NCBI GenBank assembly: GCA_944372335.1
Contig: CALVYQ010000002.1
Coordinates: 65,159-129,158, forward strand
Length of the DNA: 64,000 nt
Source: an uncultured Clostridia bacterium
Lineage (GTDB): Bacteria > Bacillota > Clostridia > Christensenellales > UBA1242
Direction of reading: 5' to 3'
The position numbers and the translations under genes are program-made. A model generated the notes under the pieces. It was not told the DNA's origin, did not search any database, and saw nothing but the letters and a program-made list of their open reading frames with translations. This document shows positions 14,386 to 24,095 of the stretch, one piece after another (within the stretch, counting starts at the first letter, position 1; each line of letters starts with the position of its first letter).

Positions 14386-14551
14386 TTAAATATTTATATT
14401 TAAATTATATGAATAAATACAAAATTGAAGTTGTTATATTTAAATAACTATTTGTCTTGACTATAATGCATAAAAATCTAGATATTAATAATATTTAATT
14501 GTTTTTTTTGTAAAAGTTTTCGCCTAAAACAGAGCAAAAAAAATTCTTTTT

Positions 14552-16213
14552 TTATAGATAAACTATCTCGTCAGCAATATCAAAACATCTTTCATCATGA
14601 GAAATGATAATGGCAATTTTATCACTTGCCACTTTTTTTATTTCTTCTAAAACTTCCATAACATTATTGTTGTCTAGTTCATTTGTAGGCTCATCAAAAA
14701 GGTAAATTTCTCTATCTTTAGAGAGCGTTCTGATAATATCCACTCTCTTTTTTTCTCCGCCTGACAAAATATTTTTTATAGAAGTATTAACGTTTCGGTT
14801 TAGAATCTTTTTCATATTAAATTTTTCAACAAGTTCTGATGCTTTGGTGTTTAGTTCGTCTTTTGGATAGGCTATATTTTCTTTTAAACTTCGATCAAAC
14901 AAGATAGAGTCCTGAAAGAGATACACAATCTTATCCCGATAATTATATAAATTCTTCAATTTAATTTTATCATTGACAATAAGTGTTCCACTTTCAATTT
15001 CTCTAAGTCCACATATAGCGTTGATCAATGTTGTTTTTCCTGCTCCGCTTTGTCCACTTAAGAGATATATTTTACCCTTTTTAAAAACTTGATTATATTT
15101 TTTTTCAAAGTTTTCTACTTTAACAAAATAGTCTTTAACTTCAATTTTCTCAATTTCACCAATATCTAATTTTTCCTTTTCAGTTTTAACTAAATCTTTT
15201 TTCTCTGGATAAATTTTGGATAAATTACACAATTTTATCGAAGCAACTTGAAGATTATTTAAACTATATCCCCAATTTTCCACATTGGTCATAATGTAGT
15301 CTGTCATTGTAAGCGTTGCTGTGACGGTTGTTGCAAGGTTAGTATGATTAGTTAAAATTAAAAAAAGTATAATTCCAAGCACTCCGGCGTATTCCACAAA
15401 GGTGATAATGATCCAATACCAAAAGCCAATATTTGCTCTTGTTTTGTGTTCTTTATAAAATTCCTTATTCATACCGTTTAAAACTTTAAATTCTTTTGCT
15501 TTAGAAGAAAACATGGTTATCATCGGAATATTAGTGAGAGACATTAAAAAATGATTACCAATTTTTCCATTGATATTTTCAATTCTATCCACCACTTTTG
15601 CTTGAAATTTCGTTCTTAAAATTACACAAATAAGAAGCAGAAAAAAATAAGCGATAGCCATTAAACCTACATAAACATCAAAAATAAAAAATTGAATAAA
15701 GATAGCAATAAAACTGAAAAAGCCCATGTAGTAATCCCAAAATGCTGGCTCTATAATGTTATAAATATTATCAACTGCGTTTTTGACGATATAGTAAACT
15801 TCACCATTGGTCATTTTAAAATCTAAGTTTTTTCTTTCTTCTAAAAGTAATTCTTGAACTTTTTCATTTGCCACACACATCATTCGTCTAGCAAAAACAT
15901 CAACAGCCCTATAAATAATCATACCAATTATCCATAAAACAGGTATAGATAAAATTACGATAACATAAAAGGCTATATCACTTAGTATAGAAAGGTCAAT
16001 AAAGCCTAAAACTTTGACATTTTCACCAACCAATCTTGAAAGAATTATGGAAGGTAGCATCGACTGCCAAACTTTCAAGAATGGCATAAATAAAAGAAAA
16101 ATTAAAATAAGCACACAATAGACTTTTTCTTTGCGTCCCATAAAGGACCAAAGAATCTTAAAGGACTGTAAAATTCCTTTTTTATTTTCTCTTAATTTAT
16201 CTTTCTTTCTCAC
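14552..16213 (-). CDS. ABC transporter, fused permease and ATP-binding protein
   Basis: The 553-aa half-transporter has about six hydrophobic helices in its first 300 residues, followed by a nucleotide-binding domain. The Walker A is GQSGAGKTTLI, the Q loop YLFQDS, the signature LSGGEKKRVDIIRTL, the Walker B IYLFDEPTNELD, and the H loop IIISHDE. The ATPase domain is compact and ends right after the H loop (ADEIVYL). It would work as a dimer, and the exporter type is inferred from the fusion order. The substrate is unknown. It lies between dnaN and rpmH, where classical origin regions have no such gene, so it is an insertion into a conserved block. Confidence 0.9.
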   Translation of the reverse strand: MRKKDKLRENKKGILQSFKILWSFMGRKEKVYCVLILIFLLFMPFLKVWQSMLPSIILSRLVGENVKVLGFIDLSILSDIAFYVIVILSIPVLWIIGMIIYRAVDVFARRMMCVANEKVQELLLEERKNLDFKMTNGEVYYIVKNAVDNIYNIIEPAFWDYYMGFFSFIAIFIQFFIFDVYVGLMAIAYFFLLLICVILRTKFQAKVVDRIENINGKIGNHFLMSLTNIPMITMFSSKAKEFKVLNGMNKEFYKEHKTRANIGFWYWIIITFVEYAGVLGIILFLILTNHTNLATTVTATLTMTDYIMTNVENWGYSLNNLQVASIKLCNLSKIYPEKKDLVKTEKEKLDIGEIEKIEVKDYFVKVENFEKKYNQVFKKGKIYLLSGQSGAGKTTLINAICGLREIESGTLIVNDKIKLKNLYNYRDKIVYLFQDSILFDRSLKENIAYPKDELNTKASELVEKFNMKKILNRNVNTSIKNILSGGEKKRVDIIRTLSKDREIYLFDEPTNELDNNNVMEVLEEIKKVASDKIAIIISHDERCFDIADEIVYL

Positions 16214-16420
16214 CCGTGTTTAGCTTTTCAAAATTTAAGTTTTATTTCTAAATTCACTATTTAAAATTTTTAATTATTCATAAAAATTTAGAGCATAACA
16301 ATTCTACCAATCAGTGATTGGCTATTTTTATAAAATTTATATTTATTTTATAAAATTATACTTTGCTAAAAGTCAAATATTTACCTTATCGTTGTCTATC
16401 AAGCTTTAGAAAAAGCATCA

Positions 16421-17521
16421 TTATCCAATCATTCTTACAGGAAGAATTAGGTAAAGGAATTCGTCACCCTCCACCGGCACAATTACGCAAGGATTTGCAG
16501 GACTGTTAAAGCAAATCTTAACAAATTCATCTTGATTTGCCCTTAATGATTCGATAAAATACCTAGCGTTAAAAGCTATTGTTAAATCTTTTCCGCTTGT
16601 GTTTGTTGGAACATTCTCTTTAACATTTCCAATTTCTGAATTTGATGTTATGCAAAGATTTTTTTCTTTTATTTCAAATTTGACACAGTTACCCTGTCCC
16701 ACTTTTGAAAGAAGGGAAGCTCTTTCTAGAGCGTCTTCAAACTGCGTTTTATTTATTATGCAAATCGTTTCATAGTTGGCAGAGATTATTTGCTTATAAT
16801 TTACAAAGTCGCCTTCGATGAGACGAGTGGTAAGTTTTGTTTCTCCAAAATCCACCATCAAAGTATTTTTATCCACATAGACATTTATAAAATCTTCGCT
16901 ATCGTCAAGTAGTCTTGAAATCTCGTCTAAACTTCTTGCTGGAATAACAATATTCAGCTTTAAATCTGAATGAATATTCTTTTTAACCTTAGCAAGACGA
17001 TATCCATCAAGTGCCACTGCATTTAGTTCGTTTTTGTCAATATCAAAAAGTACTCCCTTAAGAATTGGCCTTGAATCATCGATAGCAACAGAAAAACGAG
17101 TTTTGTTTATTATAGTTTTTAAATCTTTCTTGCTAATAGCAAAATATTCACAGCTTTCAAGTTTTTTAAAAGATGGATATTCCAAAACATTGTAACACTG
17201 AATTATACTATGGCTATCATCATAGCGGATAAGCATCTGATTCTTATCATTAAGTTCAAGCTCAATCATCTCATTTGTTAACTTCTTAATAAACTCTGTG
17301 ATAAATTTTCCAGGAACAACAGCTTCTCCCTCAGTTTTTATGTTGGCTTTAATCTTTCTTTCGATGGAAAGGTCACTATCTGTGGCACTTAGCGTTAAAG
17401 TATCATCTTCTGCCGTTATTTTTATACCCTCTAAAATTGGATTGGTAACTTTATTAGAAATTGCTTTGCTGACGCTTAGGAAAGCATCAGAAAGTTCCAC
17501 TCCATGACAACTTACTAACAT
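16421..17521 (-). CDS. dnaN: DNA polymerase III beta subunit (sliding clamp)
   Basis: The 366-aa ring-forming clamp tethers DNA polymerase to its template. The family features include three clamp folds, PILEGIKITA, RPILKGVLFDI and DGYRLA, and the ending YLILPVRMIG. AAGGAG precedes ATG 17521. It is co-oriented with dnaA but separated from it by the 522-bp origin and has its own promoter. The 207 bp downstream, before the ABC gene, contain a CCAATC-AGT-GATTGG hairpin (16307-16321) that may be a weak terminator. Confidence 0.98.
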   Translation of the reverse strand: MLVSCHGVELSDAFLSVSKAISNKVTNPILEGIKITAEDDTLTLSATDSDLSIERKIKANIKTEGEAVVPGKFITEFIKKLTNEMIELELNDKNQMLIRYDDSHSIIQCYNVLEYPSFKKLESCEYFAISKKDLKTIINKTRFSVAIDDSRPILKGVLFDIDKNELNAVALDGYRLAKVKKNIHSDLKLNIVIPARSLDEISRLLDDSEDFINVYVDKNTLMVDFGETKLTTRLIEGDFVNYKQIISANYETICIINKTQFEDALERASLLSKVGQGNCVKFEIKEKNLCITSNSEIGNVKENVPTNTSGKDLTIAFNARYFIESLRANQDEFVKICFNSPANPCVIVPVEGDEFLYLILPVRMIG

Positions 17522-17550
17522 TCTACGCTCCTTTATTTATAGTTTTACTT

Positions 17551-17579
17551 ATTATAACACAAATATTGCGTGCGTGCAA
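17551..17579 (-). promoter_or_regulatory. dnaN promoter
   Basis: On the minus strand TTGCAC (17579-17574), a 17-nt spacer and TGTTATAAT (-10 at 17556-17551), 30 nt before the start codon. Confidence 0.75.
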
Positions 17580-17580
17580 C

Positions 17581-18000
17581 TAAAATAATTAAATTAATAA
17601 ATTTATAGCATAATAATATTATTAATTATGGCTGTGGAAATGTGGATAACTTTTCTAATTTTTCCACATATTGATTTAAAATATTTTTAAAGTGAACAAA
17701 AAATCTATATCTAGTATTTTTTACGTGTGGATATTTTTGTGGATATGTTAAGAACTTTGTGCACAACAGCCTAAAATCTGGGGAAAAGTGGTGTGGATAA
17801 GCTTAAAAGAGAGGAGAATTGACTTAATTATAGCAGAAATTTATTGTATAAGAAAGAAAGTATGCCATTTTTTATATAATAGACAGAGTAAAACGAGAAT
17901 TTGCTATATGCTCTATTTTCAAAGAAAGATAAGAAAAAGCAATACTTTATAAAAAATCAAGAAAAACTAGTAAAAAATTCAAAAAAATCAAAAAAAACAT
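17581..18000. other. Replication origin (oriC)
   Basis: Six DnaA-box-like 9-mers lie between dnaN and dnaA: TGTGGAAAT (17633), TGTGGATAA (17641), the reverse-oriented TTTTCCACA (17660), TGTGGATAT (17726 and 17738) and TGTGGATAA (17792). A stretch that is almost pure A/T (17581-17631) directly abuts the first pair and is a good unwinding-element candidate. The other flank (about 17930-18000) is A-rich. The dnaA-dnaN intergenic position matches the box cluster used in Bacillus subtilis. Unlike there, I see no box cluster upstream of dnaA. Confidence 0.88.
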
Positions 18001-18032
18001 AAAAAATCTATAAGAATATGCCTTATAGATTT
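18001..18032 (-). terminator. dnaA terminator
   Basis: AAATCTATAAG (18004-18014) pairs perfectly with CTTATAGATTT (18022-18032), followed on the minus strand by a long T-rich tract. It keeps dnaA transcription from entering the DnaA boxes. Confidence 0.85.
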
Positions 18033-18043
18033 AAAAATGTAAA

Positions 18044-19387
18044 TTATAGAAGTCCTTTTATATCGTTTACTAAGTTTTGCATTTTCTTGTTTGTCTGTAA
18101 CTCGCTAGTTATTTTGTTACGTGAATGCATGATTGTGGTGTGGTCACGTTTGCCGAAAATTTTACCAATGACAACAAGAGGGAGATTCAAAAGATCATTG
18201 ATTAAATATATGGCTATCATTCTAGGCACAACAACTTCTTTATTTTTCTTCTTCCCAATTATATCTTGATAACTGATGTTGAAGTAGTCGCAAACAGTGT
18301 TTATAATTTTGTCAGTTGTAAGGTCATTTTTAACTTCTTCGTTAGGTTCTTTTGTGAACACCTCTTTGGCTTCTTCCATAGTGGCAACTTTTTTGCCGTT
18401 TAATGTAGCCAAGAAATATACCTCACTTAATTTTCCTTCCAATTCTCTTATGTTTGAATCCACACGTTCTGCAATATAGTTGATAACCTCATCTTCAGCA
18501 TAATATTTTTCAAGTTGACTCTTTTTGTGCAGAATGGCAATTCTTGTTTCTATATCAGGAGCTTGAATATCATGGATAAGTCCAGAAGAGAAACGTGATC
18601 GAAGTCTGTCTTCTAGCGTTTCGATATCTTTTGGAGGTCGGTCGGAGCAGATGATAATTTGTTTGTTGTTCATGATAAGTTCGTTAAAGGTGTGGAAGAA
18701 TTCTTCCTGTGTTTCCTTTCCACGGGAGATAAATTGAATATCATCTACCATCAAAACATCAAGATTACGATATTTGCCTCTGAATTCCATGATAGATTTA
18801 TTTTTAGTAGGAGAATATAGAGAAGCAATATAGTCATTTGTAAATTGTTCGCAAGTTACATACATAATTTTTAAATTTGGAGAAAATTCGTGTATATAAT
18901 TTCCAATAGCATGAAGAAGGTGAGTTTTTCCTAAGCCCACACCACCATAGATAAAAAGTGGGTTATATCTTTTTCCTGGGTGCTCAGCAACGGTGCGAGC
19001 TGCTGCATATACAAACTGATTGCTTTTGCCAACAACAAAATTATCAAAAGTAAATTTTTCTTTAAAAGGTGACTTTTCTTCGTTTTTTGAGGAATTTTTT
19101 TCATCTACTTTGTTATTTTTTAAATATTCTACCTCTTCGTTTTGGTCAAGTACTGTAATTTTAAAATCTTTACCCGTAACCTCATTTGCACAATCATTTA
19201 TCTTATCTAAGAAGTTTCTTAAGATTTGATTCTTTGCTGTTACAGATTGAGCAACAAGTATGAAGTTTTCATTTTCATCAATTTCAAGAGGCTTGATAGT
19301 TTTTATCCAAAGCATAAAGGAAACAGATGAAATTCTAAGTTCAAGTTTTTCTAAGATTTGTTTCCATATTGTTTCAATATCTTGCAT
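18044..19387 (-). CDS. dnaA: Chromosomal replication initiator DnaA
   Basis: The 447-aa AAA+ initiator binds DnaA boxes and opens oriC. Domain I (residues 1-80, WKQILEKLELRISS...) is followed by a short, charged domain II. Walker A is GGVGLGKT at residues 148-155 and Walker B is VLMVDDIQFI. The C-terminal domain IV holds the box-binding helix-turn-helix with GKRDHTTIMHS. AGAGAGGTG precedes ATG 19387. It is transcribed toward oriC and dnaN and is divergent from recF. Confidence 0.99.
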   Translation of the reverse strand: MQDIETIWKQILEKLELRISSVSFMLWIKTIKPLEIDENENFILVAQSVTAKNQILRNFLDKINDCANEVTGKDFKITVLDQNEEVEYLKNNKVDEKNSSKNEEKSPFKEKFTFDNFVVGKSNQFVYAAARTVAEHPGKRYNPLFIYGGVGLGKTHLLHAIGNYIHEFSPNLKIMYVTCEQFTNDYIASLYSPTKNKSIMEFRGKYRNLDVLMVDDIQFISRGKETQEEFFHTFNELIMNNKQIIICSDRPPKDIETLEDRLRSRFSSGLIHDIQAPDIETRIAILHKKSQLEKYYAEDEVINYIAERVDSNIRELEGKLSEVYFLATLNGKKVATMEEAKEVFTKEPNEEVKNDLTTDKIINTVCDYFNISYQDIIGKKKNKEVVVPRMIAIYLINDLLNLPLVVIGKIFGKRDHTTIMHSRNKITSELQTNKKMQNLVNDIKGLL

Positions 19388-19417
19388 TTTAGCACCTCTC
19401 TTTCATTTTATAAGATG

Positions 19418-19446
19418 ATTATATCAATTTTATAACTTTTTTTCAA
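19418..19446 (-). promoter_or_regulatory. dnaA promoter
   Basis: On the minus strand TTGAAA (19446-19441), a 17-nt spacer and TGATATAAT (-10 at 19423-19418). No DnaA box is seen at this promoter. The A/T-only alternating stretch at about 19540-19583 lies between it and recF. Confidence 0.8.
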
Positions 19447-19623
19447 GTTTTTTTTAAAATTTGTTGCCTTTTAACCGAATTTTTGTATTTTTTCAAATTT
19501 TTAATTAAACATAAAAAGAATGAAAGATAACTCCTATATAATATGTATATATATTATATAATATATATTGTATATAATATATAAGGAAAAATGGAGAAAT
19601 CATTTTTATATATTGAAGTTTTA

Positions 19624-19632
19624 TGGTATAAT
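19624..19632 (+). promoter_or_regulatory. Extended -10 promoter giving a leaderless recF
   Basis: TGGTATAAT ends only 9 nt before the recF ATG (19642). The transcript should therefore start at or within a few bases of the codon. No ribosome binding site precedes the ATG and no -35 is evident. Confidence 0.65.
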
Positions 19633-19641
19633 ATATAAAAT

Positions 19642-20730
19642 ATGAAAATCAACAGGTTAAAATTAAGAAATTTTAGAAATTATGAAGAGCTAGAGGTGAA
19701 TTTCGGTGATTCGCTTAATGTTTTTGTAGGTAAAAATGCACAAGGGAAGACAAATTTGCTTGAAAGTATCTATTATTGTTGCATCGGTAAAAGTTTTAAG
19801 TCGGTTAAAGATAAGGATATTATTAAATGGAATCATGAAGATGGATATATAAAAGTTGAGGCGGAGAAAAAATATCGAGATCTAAGTGTGGAAGTTAAAT
19901 TTTCTAAGAAATCGAAAAAGATAGTAATGATTAACAGTCTTCCTATTAAAAGGATAGGAGAGTTAATAGGAGAACTCAATATCGTATTCTTTTCACCAAA
20001 CGAACTTAAACTTGTTAAAGAAAGTCCTGAAGAAAGAAGAAAATTCATGGATATAGATATCTCTCAAATAAACAAAAGATACTTTTATCAACTCTCAAGA
20101 TATGAAAAGATACTTGGAAATAGAAATAAACTATTAAAAAATAGTGAAAATATACAGGTTGTCAAGGAAACTGTGGATATTTGGGATAGAGCACTCGTAC
20201 AATCGGCAAAAAAGATAGCATTTGAAAGAGATAAATTTGTTAAATCAATTGCACCTTATACACAAAAAGCACAATCATATCTTAGTGGAGGAAAAGAGGA
20301 AATTGAACTTAGATACATTTCAGGTTGCGGAGTAAATCTTGATGAAAAATTTGAAGAAAATTTTGATAAACTATTAAAAAAGAATTTAGAAAAAGATTTT
20401 AAGCTTGGTTACACTTCGCTAGGCGTGCATAGAGATGATATTGATATCTTTTTAAATGGCGTGGAAGTTAAAAGTTTTGGTTCTCAAGGGCAACAACGTA
20501 CAGTGGCTTTGTCATTAAAACTTGCAGAACTTGAAAATATGTATAATGAGGTGGGAGAATATCCTATTTTAATGTTAGACGATGTCTTTAGTGAGCTTGA
20601 TAGCGATAGGCAAGAGAGATTATTAAAATTTTCTAGTAGAACTCAAACTTTTATTTCAACAACAGAAAATAAAAATTTAAATGGAATAGAATATTTAATT
20701 TCTAATGGAAAAATATTAAATATTAAATAA
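19642..20730 (+). CDS. recF: DNA replication and repair protein RecF
   Basis: The 362-aa SMC-like ATPase helps load RecA at single-strand gaps. Walker A is GKNAQGKT (residues 30-37), the ABC signature lies in SFGSQGQQRTVALSL, and Walker B is PILMLDDVFSELD. It is full length. Usually recF follows dnaN on the same strand; here it is divergent from dnaA and heads the mnmE-mnmG side. The message appears leaderless. Confidence 0.98.
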   Translation: MKINRLKLRNFRNYEELEVNFGDSLNVFVGKNAQGKTNLLESIYYCCIGKSFKSVKDKDIIKWNHEDGYIKVEAEKKYRDLSVEVKFSKKSKKIVMINSLPIKRIGELIGELNIVFFSPNELKLVKESPEERRKFMDIDISQINKRYFYQLSRYEKILGNRNKLLKNSENIQVVKETVDIWDRALVQSAKKIAFERDKFVKSIAPYTQKAQSYLSGGKEEIELRYISGCGVNLDEKFEENFDKLLKKNLEKDFKLGYTSLGVHRDDIDIFLNGVEVKSFGSQGQQRTVALSLKLAELENMYNEVGEYPILMLDDVFSELDSDRQERLLKFSSRTQTFISTTENKNLNGIEYLISNGKILNIK

Positions 20731-20772
20731 AAAAAATAATAAAAAATTAATTTTTTATTATTTTTTTATAAA
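20731..20772 (+). terminator. A/T-only terminator after recF
   Basis: An almost perfect hairpin of A and T (AAAAAATAATAAAAAATTAA paired with its complement ending in TTATTATTTTTTT) directly follows the stop. The next 100 bp up to the mnmE promoter are A/T-rich without other features. Confidence 0.55.
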
Positions 20773-20873
20773 AAATGTTTAAATTTTTATATTTTTTATT
20801 AATTTTATTTAAAATATATTTAATTTATAATTAAAAATTAATTTTTTATAAATGGTAGTTATCTTTTAACTTC

Positions 20874-20902
20874 TTGCAAAATATATAAAAAGATGATATA
20901 AT
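20874..20902 (+). promoter_or_regulatory. mnmE operon promoter (leaderless)
   Basis: TTGCAA (20874-20879), a 17-nt spacer and TGATATAAT (-10 at 20897-20902). The ATG at 20909 is 6 nt past the -10, so transcription should begin at the start codon, and no ribosome binding site is present. Confidence 0.75.
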
Positions 20903-20908
20903 AAATAT

Positions 20909-22234
20909 ATGGATAGTATAGTTTCAATTTCCACTCCACTTGGAAGGGGTGCTATAAGTATAGTTAGAATGAGCGGTAAGGATAGTTTAAAAATAGCTCT
21001 TAAGTTTTTTCATACAAACAAAAAAGAAATAACTCCTAGATATATGAACTTTGGCAAGTTGGAGCTTGATAAAGGTATCTTTGAAGAGTGTTTGATGGTC
21101 TATTTTAAAGCTCCTTTTTCTTATACGGGTGAAGATGTTGTTGAGTTTCAAATACATGGTGGAATATTGATTGCTCAAAAGGTTTTGGAAACTTGCTTAA
21201 AGAATGGCTGTCATCTTGCAGAGCCGGGCGAATTTTCAAAACGTGCTTTTTTAAATGGAAAGATTACCTTGGATAAGGCTGAGGCGATCATAGGAGAGAT
21301 AAATGCGGAGAGCAAGGCAGAATTAAATTCATCTCTTCAAATTACAAATGGTAAATTAGCACAAAAGGTTAAGGTTGAACAAGACAAATTAACTGAACTT
21401 TTAGCTGAAATTGAAGTGTCATTTGATTATCCAGAATATGATTATGATGAAATCGTCAAAGAAAAGATTTTTGATGTTATCCGAAAGATTAAAAAGGACA
21501 ATGATGAAATTATAGAGAGTTCAAAAAGTGCTGTTTATCTTAAAAACGGTATAAATGTTGCCATCGTTGGTAAGGCAAATGTGGGAAAAAGCTCTATCTT
21601 AAATGCTCTTTTAGGCGAGGAGCGTGCTATTGTCACTGATATCGAAGGAACAACAAGAGATAGTTTAAAAGAAAGCTTTATGCATAAGGGTATAAAGATA
21701 AATCTTATTGATACTGCTGGAATTAGACAGACGGAAGACGTTGTGGAAAAGTTGGGTATCGAAAGAAGTTTGGCTTCGATTGAGCGAGCTGACTTAGTGC
21801 TTTTTGTGCGTGATGGAAGTATAGAAGAGACAGAAGAAGATAAAAAATTAGAGGATAATATTAAAGGAAAAGTGGTTATAAATCTTATTAACAAAATAGA
21901 CAAGCCACGTGTGCTTACTAAAAAAGAAAATGAGCTTGAAATCTCAGCGCTTACCAGGAAGAATATTGATGAATTGAAAGATAAAATTGTTGATGAGATT
22001 ATAGGAAAAGAGATAGATGCAAATGCACTTGTACTCACTAACGAAAGACAAATAAACATTTTAAATAAGTGCGATGAATTGATGCAGAAAATTCTAAATG
22101 CCAAAGAATTGTCTGTCGATGTTGTTGCTATGCTTGTAAAAAACTTATGGAATGAGCTTGGAAAGATAACAGGTAACACTGAAAACGAGGATATAATCTC
22201 TCTCATCTTTTCTAAGTTCTGCTTGGGGAAATAA
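20909..22234 (+). CDS. mnmE: tRNA modification GTPase MnmE
   Basis: With MnmG this 441-aa protein modifies the wobble uridine (cmnm5U) of certain tRNAs. The N-terminal tetrahydrofolate-binding domain starts ISTPLGRGAISIVRMSG. The inserted GTPase domain has G1 GKANVGKS (residues 221-228), G2 GTTRD, G3 DTAG and G4 NKID. The C-terminus is the invariant FCLGK with the reactive cysteine. It ends 1 nt before mnmG. No ribosome binding site precedes the ATG. Confidence 0.98.
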   Translation: MDSIVSISTPLGRGAISIVRMSGKDSLKIALKFFHTNKKEITPRYMNFGKLELDKGIFEECLMVYFKAPFSYTGEDVVEFQIHGGILIAQKVLETCLKNGCHLAEPGEFSKRAFLNGKITLDKAEAIIGEINAESKAELNSSLQITNGKLAQKVKVEQDKLTELLAEIEVSFDYPEYDYDEIVKEKIFDVIRKIKKDNDEIIESSKSAVYLKNGINVAIVGKANVGKSSILNALLGEERAIVTDIEGTTRDSLKESFMHKGIKINLIDTAGIRQTEDVVEKLGIERSLASIERADLVLFVRDGSIEETEEDKKLEDNIKGKVVINLINKIDKPRVLTKKENELEISALTRKNIDELKDKIVDEIIGKEIDANALVLTNERQINILNKCDELMQKILNAKELSVDVVAMLVKNLWNELGKITGNTENEDIISLIFSKFCLGK

Positions 22235-22235
22235 T

Positions 22236-24092
22236 ATGGAAAAATTTGATGCGATTGTTATAGGAGCAGGACACGCTGGCTGTGAAGCTGCACTTGCTCT
22301 TGCAAGAATGGGAAACAAGACTCTACTTCTGACGATAAGCTTAGATGCTGTCGCCTTTTTAGCGTGCAATCCGTCCATTGGCGGAACGGCAAAGGGTCAG
22401 TTAGTCAGTGAAATTGATGCGCTTGGTGGCGAGATGGGAATTATTGCAGACAAAACGGCACTACAGATAAGAATGTTGAATCGTGGGAAAGGGCCAGCTG
22501 TTCAAAGTCTTCGTGCACAGGCTGATAAAAATGCTTATCACACTGAGATGAAAAAGGTGCTTGAAAATGAAGAAAAACTATCTTTAAGACAAGGCGAAGT
22601 GATAGATATCTCTCTTGACGGAGAAAATAAAATTATAACGACAAGTGTAGGTTTAAAATACGAGGCAAGAGCAATAGTTCTTGCTACAGGCGTTTATCTA
22701 GAAAGCGAAATAATAATAGGTAAAACACGAGAAAAAACAGGACCTAATGGCTTTAAAAATAGTCACGGTTTATCCTCCGCCCTAAAAAAATTAGGCTTGG
22801 AACTTGTAAGATTTAAAACAGGAACTCCGGTTAGAATACATAGGCGTAGCGTTGAATTTTCTAAGATGGAAAAGCAGTGTGGAGACGAGCAAATTTCCGG
22901 CTTTTCATATTTAACAAAGAATAGAATTGAAAATAAAGCAGAGTGTTATCTTACCTACACTACACCTAAGACGCATGAAATCATAAGAAATAACTTAGAT
23001 AAGGCACCGGCAATCTCGGGAGAAATTGTCGGCATAGGCCCAAGATATTGTCCGTCAATTGAGACAAAAGTTGTTAGATTTGCGGATAAGGAAAGACATC
23101 AACTCTTTTTAGAACCAGAAGCCTTAGACACAGAAGAGATGTATCTTCAAGGTTTTTCCACATCTATGCCAGCAGATATCCAAAAGGAAATGGTGGAAAG
23201 TGTTATAGGCCTAGATAATGCAGAAATAATGCGTGATGCCTATGCAATTGAGTATGATTGTATAAATCCAACAGAGCTTAATTTGACTTTGGAATGGAAG
23301 AAGCAAAAGGGTATATTTTTTGCAGGTCAAATAAACGGAACTAGTGGTTATGAGGAGGCTGGTGCTCAGGGAATTGTGGCAGGAATAAATGCCGGACTTT
23401 ATCTTGCAGGCAAGGAAATGTTGGTGCTTAAAAGAAGTGATGCATATATCGGAGTGCTCATAGATGATATTGTCACAAAAGGAACTAACGAGCCCTATCG
23501 TATGATGACAAGCCGGGCTGAATATCGTTTAAAGTTAAGACAAGACAATGCCGATTTAAGATTGACAGAGATAGGAAGAAAGGTTGGCTTGGTCAGTGAT
23601 GAGAGATATAAAATCTTCTTAGAAAAGAAAAAGAAGATGGAAGAGATTGAAAAGAAGCTCGACACAAAAGTTAAACTTGATGATAAACTCGTCAAATTTT
23701 ATGAACTACATAATGAAAGCGTGCCAAAGGAAAGTGTTAGATATAGAGATATGTTAAAAAGGGTCAATATCAATATATTTGATATAAAAAACCACTTTAA
23801 TGACTTTCAAGAATATGAATATGATATCCTTGAAAAAGTTAATATAAAGGTCAAGTATGAGGGATATTTAAAACAACAGGAAGAGGATATTGAAAAGGCA
23901 CTTGCAAATGAAAAGATGATGATCCCGGAAGCTTTTGATTATTCAAGTATTAAAGGATTAAGACAGGAAGCTAAGGAAAAGTTGATAAAAATTCGTCCGT
24001 TAAATATAGGTCAGGCTTCGAGAATTTCAGGTGTCTCTCCAGCAGATATCTCCGTGCTTTCTATATATGTGAAAAAGGCAAAAAGGAGATAA
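22236..24092 (+). CDS. mnmG: tRNA uridine 5-carboxymethylaminomethyl modification enzyme MnmG
   Basis: The 618-aa flavoprotein partners MnmE. The FAD-binding fold is at the N-terminus (IGAGHAGCEAALALARMG). Family motifs include ACNPSIGGTAKGQLV, GPRYCPSIE, FFAGQINGTSGYEEAGAQG and RMMTSRAEYRL. The C-terminal helical domain that contacts MnmE is intact. The gene lies 1 nt after mnmE and 3 nt before rsmG in one operon. Confidence 0.98.
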   Translation: MEKFDAIVIGAGHAGCEAALALARMGNKTLLLTISLDAVAFLACNPSIGGTAKGQLVSEIDALGGEMGIIADKTALQIRMLNRGKGPAVQSLRAQADKNAYHTEMKKVLENEEKLSLRQGEVIDISLDGENKIITTSVGLKYEARAIVLATGVYLESEIIIGKTREKTGPNGFKNSHGLSSALKKLGLELVRFKTGTPVRIHRRSVEFSKMEKQCGDEQISGFSYLTKNRIENKAECYLTYTTPKTHEIIRNNLDKAPAISGEIVGIGPRYCPSIETKVVRFADKERHQLFLEPEALDTEEMYLQGFSTSMPADIQKEMVESVIGLDNAEIMRDAYAIEYDCINPTELNLTLEWKKQKGIFFAGQINGTSGYEEAGAQGIVAGINAGLYLAGKEMLVLKRSDAYIGVLIDDIVTKGTNEPYRMMTSRAEYRLKLRQDNADLRLTEIGRKVGLVSDERYKIFLEKKKKMEEIEKKLDTKVKLDDKLVKFYELHNESVPKESVRYRDMLKRVNINIFDIKNHFNDFQEYEYDILEKVNIKVKYEGYLKQQEEDIEKALANEKMMIPEAFDYSSIKGLRQEAKEKLIKIRPLNIGQASRISGVSPADISVLSIYVKKAKRR

Positions 24093-24095
24093 AGT

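Noticed and set aside
19530-19585. A second oriC between dnaA and recF
   Set aside because: The alternating A/T stretch is there but I find no DnaA boxes in this gap. The boxes are between dnaA and dnaN.
21535-22206. A 223-codon antisense frame over mnmE
   Set aside because: mnmE is complete with all motifs. The antisense frame is low-complexity Ser/Ile/Phe sequence with no initiation signal.
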